From a virus, in IMG/VR virus record IMGVR_UViG_3300031746_000102, positions 1 through 32,647 of that record: DNA of 32,647 bases. The stretch is one strand, 5' to 3'. The notes beneath the pieces are model-generated. The model ran no database searches, was not told the DNA's origin, and saw nothing but the letters and a program-made list of their open reading frames with translations. Position numbers and translations under genes: made by a program. Every line of letters starts with the position of its first letter. Position 1 is the first letter of the stretch. Below, piece by piece: positions 10,301-17,077 of the stretch.

Positions 10301-11610
10301 ACTCGAACGCAATCACCGCGAGCTTCACGCGAAACGTCGCCTCGAACGCGATTCAGTCTGTTGGCTCGGCGACCGGATCCGGAACAAATACCAGCAGGTT
10401 CGCCGCTGACGATCACGTGCATGCTGGTGTCTTCAGCATGGGCGTCAGCACGGGCGGCAACACCGCCAACCAGACGCGCGTTGATGCGGGGCGCTTCGTC
10501 TTCGAGGGCGGTAACAACGTCACCCTGTCGCAGGTCACCGCGGCCGGCGCGCTCAACACCATCGTCATCTCTGCCGGGGGCGGCGCGGGCGGCGGCAACA
10601 TCAACGCGTTCGCAACTTCGAACACGACGCAGTCGAGCACCGGGGTTCTCTCGACCGCGTCGATGATCTTTGCCGGTGCTGGCGGCGTGTCGGTCGGGAT
10701 CAGCAACGGTAGTGTCGTCATCTCTGGTGGGGCCGGTGGAGGCGGCGCGTTCTCTGCGGGTATCTCGACGCAGGGCAACACGGCTGGCACGACTGGCTTT
10801 ATTGGCAGCCAGATCCAGTTCGTCGGATCGGGTCCGATGTCGCTCTCGCAGTCGGTGAACGGTCAGTCAGCAACGCTATCGATCATTGGCCCGGCAACGT
10901 CCAGCTTGTCAGCGACAGGCATTGTCTCAATCTCTGTTAACGCCTCGACGATCAGCATCGGCGCGCCGCTGGGCGGAGGCATTACCCTCGAAGGCTTCAT
11001 GCCAGCCGGTTTGATGGACGCATTGTGGGTAACCACAGTAGCCGGTCAGAGCACGGTGATGGTCGAGCCGATGGACGTGCCTCTCGCGTTCAAATTCGAC
11101 CGCATCCTTCAGCCGATTTTCATGACGGCTACATCGAATTCGTCGGGCTCTCACACGCTGTCGTTCCATGTCGGAATTTTCACTCGCAACGGCTCTACGT
11201 TATCGTTGCTGAGCAGCACATCGACAACTTACGCGCTCACACATTCTGGAACGGCGGGCAGTTATAGCCGGTGGTCAGGCCTGCGTTTCATGTCGATTCC
11301 ATGGACGGGAACGCTGACAGCCGGCAACTACTGGATGGCGTTCTTGAGTCGCACCACGACCGCTGGAGCGGGCGGTGCCAGCTATTCGCAGATGGCTATT
11401 TCAAGGCTAAACTCGAACATCGTCGGCCACTTCAATACGGCGGCTCTCACGCTCGGCATCCAGTTTCCTGAAGGCCTTGGAACATTTAACGCTGGAGTGT
11501 CAACTATGCCCGGTAGCATGGGATTTTCCGACTTGCGCGGGACGGCATCGCAAGCGATTCGCCCACTGGTGTATTACTTTGCGAGCGACACGCACAACGC
11601 CGTCGCTTAA
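7321..11610 (+). CDS. Long repetitive tail fibre protein
   Basis: A 1429-residue protein with a GTG start that overlaps the previous stop (GTGA). Most of it is a mosaic of three repeat types: about 14 copies of a roughly 35-residue unit (SAGTQS..TGT..F.NSN...FGM..S..ITAS), three full copies of a 78-residue module containing GSGTNTSRFAADDHVHAG, and two copies of an AFATSNTTQSSTG...SNGSVVISGG module. Residues about 113-230 are an extra beta-type insert. From about residue 1220 the sequence becomes non-repetitive (LEGFMPAGLMDALW, then a jelly-roll-like region with YWMAFLSRTTT) and is the likely receptor-binding head. Such periodic Ser/Gly/Thr/Asn-rich sequences fit a trimeric beta-structured shaft. 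No tail-spike glycosidase motif is evident. Confidence 0.8.
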   Translation: MRVLRSDGKLKVDAGIVTGAQPIAISAGTQSASTGTILFSNSNSISFGMSNSSIITASVDAVFRAGVSTGGNTTGDTRVTGGQIVFQGSNNITLSQITGAGNANTVVISASSGGASVDASWNFDTSTVAADPGNKKFRLNNATLASVTEIYVNDTTNQGFDIGQIASFLASGMRIYIQQKNDSTRAALFQVTGAATDNTGWWTIPVSVVNSGTIYQANADCAFVFVLSAASASANITAFATSNTTQSSTGILSTNSMIFAGAGGVSVGISNGSVVISGGGGAPFGISAGTQSVSTGTMVFSDSNGVSFGMSGSSRITASVDGIKSISAGTTRATNGEVVFSNSNNVSFGINGNTVTASVTIATSLTNINVSAGTTSNNLSAMVFSNSNNVSFGLNGSTITATITVPPETPFGVSAGTQSVSTGTMIFANSNSITFGMSGSSQITASFSTLPETPFGISAGTQSASTGTMVFSNSNNFTFGMSGSSRITVSYTAPVVSNALQSVGSATGSGTNTSRFAADDHVHAGVFSMGVSTAGNTIGNTRVDVGQFVFQGGANVTLSQITAINALNTILISAAAGGGGGMGISAGTQSVSTGTMIFANSNFVTFGMSGSSQITASYTAPVVSNAIQAVGSATGSGTNTSRFAADDHVHAGVFSMGASTAGNTLGDTRVGAGQFVIQGGPNITVSQITAAGALNTIVLSGGAGAAGNTGSLSAGTTRGTLGEIVFANSNGVSFGMNGQTMTGSVATSLTNINVSAGTTSNNLSAMVFSNSNNVSFGMNGSTVTATITVPPETPFGISAGTQSVSTGTMVFSDSNGISFGMSGSSRITASYTVPTVMGISAGTQSVNTGTVVFSNSNNVTFGMSGSSRITASFSETPFGISAGTQSVSTGTMIFANSNSITFGMSGSSQITASFSTAPETPFGVSAGTQSVSTGTLVFSNSNNITFGMSGSSRITASFSTLPETPFGISAGTQSVSTGTMVFSNSNGISFGMSNSNAITASFTRNVASNAIQSVGSATGSGTNTSRFAADDHVHAGVFSMGVSTGGNTANQTRVDAGRFVFEGGNNVTLSQVTAAGALNTIVISAGGGAGGGNINAFATSNTTQSSTGVLSTASMIFAGAGGVSVGISNGSVVISGGAGGGGAFSAGISTQGNTAGTTGFIGSQIQFVGSGPMSLSQSVNGQSATLSIIGPATSSLSATGIVSISVNASTISIGAPLGGGITLEGFMPAGLMDALWVTTVAGQSTVMVEPMDVPLAFKFDRILQPIFMTATSNSSGSHTLSFHVGIFTRNGSTLSLLSSTSTTYALTHSGTAGSYSRWSGLRFMSIPWTGTLTAGNYWMAFLSRTTTAGAGGASYSQMAISRLNSNIVGHFNTAALTLGIQFPEGLGTFNAGVSTMPGSMGFSDLRGTASQAIRPLVYYFASDTHNAVA
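8176..10329 (+). repeat. Coding repeat array: ISAGTQS-type units in the long fibre gene
   Basis: Units 2 to 14 of the short fibre repeat lie here, unit 1 being an outlier near 7393. Each unit has the core ISAGTQSVSTGT, then an FSNSN- or FANSN-type strand, FGM, and SSRITASF. Copies differ at the DNA level mostly in third positions, but some share long exact stretches; for example the units near 8590 and 9988 share the bases coding for TMIFANSNSIT. The spacers are variable and coding (for example PPETPFG), so this is not a CRISPR array. The array invites unequal recombination and changes in fibre length. Confidence 0.85.
8809..10575 (+). repeat. Three copies of a 78-residue DHVH module in the long fibre gene
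   Basis: Near-identical modules lie at about 8809-9042, 9190-9423 and 10342-10575. Each runs from SNA.Q.VGSATGSGTNTSR through FAADDHVHAGVFSMG and GNT...TRV to LSQ.TA..ALNTI. A partial N-terminal copy of the second half lies near 7510-7650 and a degenerate one near 10750-10880. The DHVH is an HxH pair of the kind that binds metal in trimeric phage fibres. The order of modules suggests duplication and shuffling within the gene. Confidence 0.8.
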
Positions 11611-11631
11611 CGATCCAACAGAGGGGATAAG

Positions 11632-12135
11632 ATGGCTGATAACAAGATTGAATACGGTGCCAGCGCGGCAATCGCGATCACGCTGGCGTCACTGGCGAGC
11701 GACACCAGCCTTCTCATTGGCCGTCAGTCAGACATCGTCAACAACACGGTCAACAAGTACCTCGACTACATCGTCGCCGGGAAGATCACCACCGGGACCA
11801 CGCCAACCACCGCGCGGTATCTCGACGTGTGGCTCTTCGGTCAGGTTGAGGACACCCCCATATACCCAGATACCTTGGCTGGGATAGACGCGGCGAGAAC
11901 CCTGACCAGCGCAGAGATCAAATTCAACGCGCTCGCGAACCTCGCATCAATACTGGTGAGCGCGACAAGCAACATCACATACTGGATTAGGCCAACCAGC
12001 GTAGCGTCGCTGTTTGGTGGCGTGGTGCCGAAGCGGTGGGGGGTCTGGGTCGCGCACTCTTCAGTGGCCGCGCTTCATGCGACGGGATCTAACCACGCGT
12101 TCTGGCAAACCCCGGTGTACGCGACGCTGATATGA
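11632..12135 (+). CDS. Small virion-associated protein
   Basis: A 167-residue protein with a good ribosome site (AGAGGGGAT) before ATG 11632. It opens MADNKIEYGASAAIAITLASL, followed by a conserved-looking beta core (YLDYIVAGKITTGTTP, YLDVWLFGQVED). It ends with a GGVVPKRWGVWVAHSS and ATGSNHAF pattern that recurs in small proteins coded among phage fibre genes. No membrane segment or catalytic motif is seen. It overlaps the following gene as ATGA and is probably produced with it. The likely place is the fibre or tail surface, but its role is not established. Confidence 0.6.
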   Translation: MADNKIEYGASAAIAITLASLASDTSLLIGRQSDIVNNTVNKYLDYIVAGKITTGTTPTTARYLDVWLFGQVEDTPIYPDTLAGIDAARTLTSAEIKFNALANLASILVSATSNITYWIRPTSVASLFGGVVPKRWGVWVAHSSVAALHATGSNHAFWQTPVYATLI

Positions 12136-12938
12136 AGCGCGCAACATTCAACGGCACGAGGATTCTCAGGCCGTTTCGGGCTGCGTCAGGTGTCGCAACC
12201 ACGCGCGTTCAGACTGCGCTCGGCGGGCAGCCGCGGCGCATTTACATGGGGATGTGGTGTAGGGTTTACGCATCGACGACCAACATCCCATTGATGTCCG
12301 CATGGGATCCAACGACGCTCAGCACTGAGACGACCCTGACCATTGATGGGGCGGGCCTGTTCCGGTTGACGGTCACGGGTGCCGTCACCGTAACGCAGAT
12401 CGGGCCACCGGCTGATGGGACTTGGTTCTACATCTTTTTTTACGCTGACGACACCATTACGCAGGCGACGTGGGCGCAGTACGGCAGGCGCTTCCAGACG
12501 ACCATTCTCAGTGCTGTCTCGTGTTCCTATACCGACCAGACGCAGTCATTCGGGAACATATGGTCGCTCTCCGCAACCGGTCCGGCCGCGAGCTTCGGCG
12601 TCGACTATCTCTTCCCGAGGTTTTATCGCATCAGCGATGAGAGCATCGAAAACGGTGGGGACATCAGGCTCTTTGCTTTTAGAGAAATGTATTCACCGAA
12701 GCCGACCATAGCCTCGTTGGAGTCGAGCTGCTGGATTGATGCGTCCGACAGAAACGTCTATGGCAACGTGGATGGCGCGAGCAAGGCGCTCTGGTCCCAG
12801 ACCCAGTACGACACGCCCGCTGGCGAGGTTCCGATTGGCCCGCACAAAATCACTCGGCTGCTAAAACCGATGGCGAATTACCCGCTCGTGGCTTCGTTCC
12901 CGCCGATTCCATCAACCATGGCGTGGATACGAGCGTAA
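12132..12938 (+). CDS. Putative surface/tail protein with lectin-like fold
   Basis: A 268-residue protein that overlaps the preceding stop as ATGA. The first 200 residues read like a LamG/concanavalin-type sandwich: MGMWCRVYAST, then a DGAGLFRLTVTG strand, PPADGTWFYIFFYAD, and a late FRISDESIENGG-like turn. The last 60 residues are different (LESSCWIDASDRNVYGN, IGPHKITRLLKPM). This is the last gene of the first virion block and is followed by the only clear intergenic gap and a promoter-like sequence. A glycan-binding or decoration role is inferred from fold-level pattern only. Confidence 0.6.
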   Translation: MKRATFNGTRILRPFRAASGVATTRVQTALGGQPRRIYMGMWCRVYASTTNIPLMSAWDPTTLSTETTLTIDGAGLFRLTVTGAVTVTQIGPPADGTWFYIFFYADDTITQATWAQYGRRFQTTILSAVSCSYTDQTQSFGNIWSLSATGPAASFGVDYLFPRFYRISDESIENGGDIRLFAFREMYSPKPTIASLESSCWIDASDRNVYGNVDGASKALWSQTQYDTPAGEVPIGPHKITRLLKPMANYPLVASFPPIPSTMAWIRA

Positions 12939-12940
12939 CG

Positions 12941-12968
12941 TTGATCCGGGTCGAATAAGCTATACAAT
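12941..12968 (+). promoter_or_regulatory. Sigma70-like promoter ahead of the sugar/modification cassette
   Basis: A TTGATC -35-like box (12941-12946) and a TACAAT -10-like box (12963-12968) are separated by 16 bases, in the only intergenic gap of the plus-strand block (12939-13010). A short hairpin (CCACC-AAA-GGTGG, 12978-12990) follows in the predicted leader, before an AAGGATGATGA ribosome site and the ATG at 13011. The boxes match consensus at four and five of six bases. Function is inferred from position and match. Confidence 0.5.
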
Positions 12969-13010
12969 CACAACGCCCCACCAAAGGTGGCGCTCGAACA
13001 AGGATGATGA

Positions 13011-13748
13011 ATGAGCAAACCGCAGATAGTCTCTCTGCCGTCTGGACATCACAACGAAGATCTGCCGAGATCAACCGACCGCATCCTCAGAGGCGGCTCG
13101 TGGAAGAAGCAGCGCATCGTAGTTATCCTCCCCTCTGCGGATCTGATCCCGGCCAAGGTTGCACTGTCTCACTGGTCGCTGATCTTCCCGCCAAACCAAG
13201 CCACTCATCGGATGCTCGCGCTTGGCATGGAGGTGGGTGATGCCTATTCGAATACGATCAACGAAATCATTAACCACCCAGAGCTTTCGCAGTGGGAGTA
13301 CATCCTCACGATTGAGGCCGACAATTGCCCGCAGCAAGACGGTGTCGTGCGTCTGGTGCAGCAGATGGAGGCGCACCCCGAGCTTGCGTGTGTCGGCGGC
13401 CTGTACTGGACTAAGGGTGTTGGTGGCGTACCGCAGATCTGGGGAGACCCGCACGACCTGCAGCTGAACTATCGGCCGCAAGCGCCAGTGAGCGGACAGC
13501 TGGTCGAATGCTGCGGCACCGGCATGGGGTTCAACCTCTGGCGCATCAGCATGTTCAAGGACGCGCGCCTGCGTCGCCCATGGTTCAAAACGCTCAATGG
13601 TACGGAAGGTCTGGGTGTCGGCACGCAGGATCTCTACTTCTGGGGTAACGCGCGTCAGTTCGGATACCGCTGCGCGGTCGATTGCGGAGTGCTCGTAGGG
13701 CACTACGACTACGCTGGCAACTTTGGTTCTCCTGACAAGATGTGGTGA
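13011..13748 (+). CDS. Glycosyltransferase-like protein (GT-A/GT2 type)
   Basis: A 245-residue protein with ATG 13011 and an AAGGATG ribosome site. After about 34 leader residues it has a beta strand (RIVVILPSAD), a helix region with ALGMEVGDAYSNTINEII, then YILTIEADNCPQQDGV (residues about 97-112). The EADN segment sits where GT-A enzymes have the DxD-type metal site that holds the nucleotide sugar. A second part contains LACVGGLYWTKG, VECCGTGMGFNLWR and a final VDCGVLVGHYDY strand, consistent with the acceptor half. It heads the surface-chemistry cassette. The fold call is fair; the donor sugar and acceptor are unknown. Confidence 0.7.
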   Translation: MSKPQIVSLPSGHHNEDLPRSTDRILRGGSWKKQRIVVILPSADLIPAKVALSHWSLIFPPNQATHRMLALGMEVGDAYSNTINEIINHPELSQWEYILTIEADNCPQQDGVVRLVQQMEAHPELACVGGLYWTKGVGGVPQIWGDPHDLQLNYRPQAPVSGQLVECCGTGMGFNLWRISMFKDARLRRPWFKTLNGTEGLGVGTQDLYFWGNARQFGYRCAVDCGVLVGHYDYAGNFGSPDKMW

Positions 13749-13752
13749 TGCT

Positions 13753-13884
13753 ATGGCGAAGATGAAGTCGAAGAAGCAGGTCGGTTTGCTGTTGAGCAAG
13801 GGCAGCCCACTGACGCCGGCTCAACAGAAGAAGCTCAAAGGCGAACTCCATTCTGGCGCGGTGAAGGTCAAGAAAGGAAAGTGA
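13753..13884 (+). CDS. 43-residue Lys-rich small protein
   Basis: A short open frame, MAKMKSKKQVGLLLSKGSPL followed by TPAQQKKLKGELHSGAVKV and a KKGK tail, fills the gap between glycosyltransferase and dehydratase. It ends in a GTGA overlap with the dehydratase start at 13881, which argues that it is translated. It is very basic and probably helical. The ribosome site is weak, so it may depend on coupling to the upstream gene, whose stop is four bases away. Function unknown; nucleic-acid binding or a coupling leader are possible. Confidence 0.6.
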   Translation: MAKMKSKKQVGLLLSKGSPLTPAQQKKLKGELHSGAVKVKKGK

Positions 13885-14921
13885 AGATACTCATTACCGG
13901 TGGGGCCGGGTTCATCGGGCACCACATCGTCGAGTACTTCCTGCGCCACTCGACGCATACGATGACTCTGCTGGACCGGCTCGATCTGTCTGGCAATCTC
14001 AATCGGCTCTCTGAAGTAGTCGCTCAGCAATACGTGAGCGCGTTCGACAAAGAGAACAAGAGCCGCGTTCGATTCATTTACCACGACCTGAAGTCGCCGA
14101 TCAGCGATCAGCTCGCGTATCAGATTGGCGCGCACGACATCATCTTGCACATGGCGGCAGCAACGCATGTTGATCGCAGCATCACGCACCCCATGGAGTT
14201 CGTGATGGACAACGTCGTCGGGACAACCAACATCCTCGACTTCGCGCGCAAGGTTGGGTGCCTGATGTTCATTCAGTTCTCGACTGACGAAGTGTTCGGT
14301 CCCGCCCCGCCCGGCGTCGCGTACAAGGAAGACGATCGCTACCGGTCAGGGAATCCGTACGCGGCATCCAAAGCTGGCGCGGAAGAGATGGCGATTGCCT
14401 ATCACAACACTTACGGCGTTCCGGTAGTTGTGACTCACACCATGAACGTTGTTGGCGAGCGTCAGCATCCAGAGAAGTTCGTTCCGCTGGTGATCTCAAA
14501 GGTAGCTCGCGAGCAGACCGTAACCATTCACGCTGACAAGACTCTCAAGGTGTCAGGCTCACGCTTCTACATCCACGCGCAGCACGTCGCCGAAGCGATT
14601 CGATTCATCATTCGCCACGGCTCGCCGGGCGAGAAGTACAACATCTGCGGACGCAAAGAGGTGAGCAACCTTGAGCTTGCGCAGCGGATTGCCGAAATCA
14701 TGGAGATCCCCCTTCTGTACAAGATGGTGGACTTCCATTCCAGTCGCCCCGGACATGACCTGCGTTATGCCTTGGACGGATCGAAGTTGCAGTCGATGGG
14801 CTTTGTGCCGAGTTCGGATGACGATCTCCGCCTCAGCGAAATTGTGTCTTGGTATACCAGCAACCCGGCGTGGTTACACACCTTGGGGGAGAAATTGAGT
14901 GATGAAGAAGAAGTTGCCTAA
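13881..14921 (+). CDS. NDP-sugar 4,6-dehydratase-like (RmlB-like SDR) enzyme
   Basis: A 346-residue extended short-chain dehydrogenase with a GTG start overlapping the small upstream gene. The NAD-binding GGAGFIG lies at residues 7-13. The dehydratase signature S134-T135-D136-E137-VFG, with the Asp/Glu pair used for water removal from C5/C6, is present, as is the catalytic Y160-xxx-K164 pair. The substrate-side RPGHDLRYALDGSKL motif near residue 290 is typical of dTDP-glucose 4,6-dehydratases. Length is normal for the family. The product would be a 4-keto-6-deoxy sugar nucleotide in the cytoplasm, which the neighbouring transferase enzymes could use. The exact NDP-sugar is not known, so I give no symbol. 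Confidence 0.8.
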   Translation: MKILITGGAGFIGHHIVEYFLRHSTHTMTLLDRLDLSGNLNRLSEVVAQQYVSAFDKENKSRVRFIYHDLKSPISDQLAYQIGAHDIILHMAAATHVDRSITHPMEFVMDNVVGTTNILDFARKVGCLMFIQFSTDEVFGPAPPGVAYKEDDRYRSGNPYAASKAGAEEMAIAYHNTYGVPVVVTHTMNVVGERQHPEKFVPLVISKVAREQTVTIHADKTLKVSGSRFYIHAQHVAEAIRFIIRHGSPGEKYNICGRKEVSNLELAQRIAEIMEIPLLYKMVDFHSSRPGHDLRYALDGSKLQSMGFVPSSDDDLRLSEIVSWYTSNPAWLHTLGEKLSDEEEVA

Positions 14922-15555
14922 GCCGCGCCCAGCGGCAAAAAAGAAGTCACCCAAAAAGATTCGGGTGATCAAACCTAAGCCGGTGGCACAAGAGATCAAG
15001 CTTGATCTGGGCTGCGGCATCAACAAGGTCGCCGGCTACATCGGCGTCGATGCGATGTCGTTCCCCGGCGTCGATGTCGTTACCGATCTGCGAGAGCCGT
15101 GGCCTTGGGAAGACGACAGCGTCACCGATGTGCATTGCTCGCACTTCTTCGAGCACCTCACCAATCCGGAACGCATTCACTTCTGGAACGAGCTGCATCG
15201 CGTGCTGAAGGTTGGTAAACAGGCGCGCGTGATAACTCCGCACTGGTCTCATGCATGCGCGTACGGCGATCCGACGCATCAGTGGCCGGGCGTCAGCGAG
15301 TGGACGGTGTTCTACACGAACGCTGCGTGGCGGGCGGTCAACGCGCCGCACGTGCCGCTGACGTGCGACTTCGACTGGCAGTACACGGGCAGCTGGGATC
15401 CGTGGCTGAACGACCGGAACCAAGAGTTCAAAATGGACAACATGCAACACAACGTGAACAGCTTCAGGGACATCACGTTCATCGTCTCGAAGCGCGACCC
15501 AGCCATGAACATGGCGCAGGCTCCAGTGCAGCCGTTGGCGAATACCGGAGGGTAA
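14902..15555 (+). CDS. SAM-dependent methyltransferase-like protein
   Basis: About 217 residues from ATG 14902; an in-frame GTG at 14899 is an alternative, and a GGGGGAGA ribosome site fits either. The gene overlaps the dehydratase end by 20 bases. The N-terminus is Lys/Pro-rich (residues 1-35). The Rossmann core begins KLDLGCGINK (motif I, residues about 33-42), then YIGVDAM (motif II acidic residue), VVTDLREPWPWED, and HCSHFFEHLTNPE, the usual post-core helix. The last part (WQYTGSWDPWLNDRNQE) is unlike common small-molecule methyltransferases. In this cassette a sugar or lipid methylation is plausible, but the substrate is not shown. Confidence 0.7.
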   Translation: MKKKLPKPRPAAKKKSPKKIRVIKPKPVAQEIKLDLGCGINKVAGYIGVDAMSFPGVDVVTDLREPWPWEDDSVTDVHCSHFFEHLTNPERIHFWNELHRVLKVGKQARVITPHWSHACAYGDPTHQWPGVSEWTVFYTNAAWRAVNAPHVPLTCDFDWQYTGSWDPWLNDRNQEFKMDNMQHNVNSFRDITFIVSKRDPAMNMAQAPVQPLANTGG

Positions 15556-15558
15556 TGC

Positions 15559-16077
15559 GTGACCATTACGGTACGCAGGGCTAAGCCGTTCGACGCCTCG
15601 AACCTGTGTCGATTGCTCGATCAGGCATACGAGGACTCGGGCGGCGGCGTCTACCCGGAGGTCGACCAGCGATCAATGCTGGCGTGGGTGGCTGACGTCC
15701 TTAGCCGTGGCTACGTGATCGTCGCGGAGAAGTCCGGACGGATCGTTGGATCGATCGCTTTGTGCGATTTCCAGTTCCCGTGGAACCCCAGATGGTATCT
15801 TTCAATGGAGTGGTTTTACGTGAGCCCTGCTTTCAGAGAGAATGGCACAGCTGACGCCCTCATAAAGGCCGCGCACGCTTTCGCTGACACCGGGAAACCG
15901 GGTGGTATTAGCATCCTCGCCGGGTTGACCTCGGCCAAGCATGCCGCAGTCAAAGATCGCCTTATGCGTATGAAGGGGTACACCTACATGGGTGGCACCT
16001 TTATGAGGAAGCCAAATGAGCTGGAAGTCGGGAAGCACGAAACAGACGTCGACGTACAAGCCCCCGTCGTGGGTTGA
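15559..16077 (+). CDS. GNAT family N-acetyltransferase
   Basis: A 172-residue protein with GTG 15559, six bases after a GGAGGG ribosome site. It shows the GNAT order: VRRAKPFDASNLCRLLDQAY (strand 1, helix 1), YVIVAEKSGRIVGSIAL (strands 2-3), MEWFYVSPAFRENGTADALI (strand 4 and a degenerate acetyl-CoA-binding loop, RENGTA in place of the usual R/QxxGxG/A), then GGISILAGLTSAKH and YTYMGGTFMRKP near the end. Typical substrates are amino groups, including amino sugars. The C-terminal 20 residues overlap the next gene by 62 bases in another frame. Catalytic competence is uncertain because of the altered loop. Confidence 0.65.
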   Translation: MTITVRRAKPFDASNLCRLLDQAYEDSGGGVYPEVDQRSMLAWVADVLSRGYVIVAEKSGRIVGSIALCDFQFPWNPRWYLSMEWFYVSPAFRENGTADALIKAAHAFADTGKPGGISILAGLTSAKHAAVKDRLMRMKGYTYMGGTFMRKPNELEVGKHETDVDVQAPVVG

Positions 16078-17077
16078 GGACGCATCGAAGTCCGCGCTCG
16101 CGAAAGCGACTGAGTACTCGAACAAGCCCTACGAAGACTATTCCACGGCGAGCCGGTTTGCGCCGCTCACCGGTAATGAGAACCAAGCCTACGATCGAGC
16201 CGCTGCCGGCGACCCGAACATTCAGGGCGACATGGCGGCGTCGCGCGCCGCAATTCAGCAGGGTCAGCGTCGCTTCACGGAAGCCGACATGGGCGCGTAC
16301 ATGAACCCCTACATCAAGGGGGCGCTGGACCCGGCCGCGCGCGAGCTGGAGAAGCGCATCGCGTCGAGCAGAAACGATCTCGCCAGCTCTCAATCAAGTC
16401 GCGGAGCCTTCTCGGGTTCGCGCGCCGTGCTTGCGGATCGTGAGATGGCTGCCGCTGGCGACCAGCAGATGAGCGACCTGTGGGGCAAGGGATACGCGAA
16501 CGCCTTCGAGAGCGCCTCCGACAAGTGGTACAAGGACCAGCAAAACCAGTTCACCGCGTCGGATCATTTCATGAGAAGCGCCGGTCTGGGTTCGGACCTG
16601 ATCGATGCCGACACTCGTCGACTCATGGGTACAGGTCAGATCAAGCGCAGCGTCGAGCAGTCGATGAAGGACTTCGATTACGGGAAGTTCATTGAGAATC
16701 GCGACTGGGGTGTCAAGCAAGCCAGCGTGATGATCGATGCGCTGCGCGGCATCAAGGGTTCCTACACAGAGCAGAACGTCACCAAGAGCGTAAGCAGCCC
16801 GTCAGGCCTGAGCACAGTCCTTGGCGCGATGTCGACGATTGCCGGGCTCGCCCAGCCAATGGGTGGTCAGTCTGCGGCCGGCTCGCAGCTGCTGTCTGGT
16901 GGCAACGCGATGCTCAGTGGCGGGCCTGCGCTTGGCGGCGCTGTAGGCGGCGGCGCGGCGATGTCTTCTGGAATGGGATCGGCAAGCATGTTTGGTGGTG
17001 CTGGGACCGCTGGAGTTGGCGCTGGTGCCGGCACCGGGGGGTCGATGCTTATTGAGGCCGGTGCGTTGCTCGCGTAA
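16016..17077 (+). CDS. Putative internal/ejection protein, smaller component
   Basis: A 353-residue protein starting at ATG 16016, supported by a GAGGA site at 16005-16009 inside the acetyltransferase gene. Residues about 100-150 carry the motif YMNPYIKGALDPAARELEK followed by SSRGAFSGSRAVLADREM, which is frequent in phage DNA-transfer or internal virion proteins. Charged helices follow to about residue 240. From about 255 to the end the protein is Ala/Gly/Ser/Met-rich and hydrophobic (STVLGAMSTIAGLAQ, then GGAVGGGAAMSSGMG), fitting a membrane-inserting or channel part. It is first of three proteins of rising size, as with T7 gp14-gp15-gp16. The ejection role is inferred from order and composition. 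Confidence 0.65.
   Translation: MSWKSGSTKQTSTYKPPSWVEDASKSALAKATEYSNKPYEDYSTASRFAPLTGNENQAYDRAAAGDPNIQGDMAASRAAIQQGQRRFTEADMGAYMNPYIKGALDPAARELEKRIASSRNDLASSQSSRGAFSGSRAVLADREMAAAGDQQMSDLWGKGYANAFESASDKWYKDQQNQFTASDHFMRSAGLGSDLIDADTRRLMGTGQIKRSVEQSMKDFDYGKFIENRDWGVKQASVMIDALRGIKGSYTEQNVTKSVSSPSGLSTVLGAMSTIAGLAQPMGGQSAAGSQLLSGGNAMLSGGPALGGAVGGGAAMSSGMGSASMFGGAGTAGVGAGAGTGGSMLIEAGALLA

Larger units (their letters stand above)
8023..10728 (+). repeat. Two-copy AFATSNTTQ module in the long fibre gene
   Basis: A third repeat type occurs at about 8023-8160 and again at 10597-10728. Both copies read AFATSNTTQSSTG, then SMIFAGAGG and VSVGISNGSVVISGG. The two copies bracket the array of short units, so recombination between them could delete or replace the whole intervening shaft while keeping the reading frame. 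Confidence 0.75.

Noticed and set aside
8176-10329. Regular repeats resembling a CRISPR array
   Set aside because: The repeats are in frame, vary at third codon positions, have coding spacers and belong to one long fibre protein.
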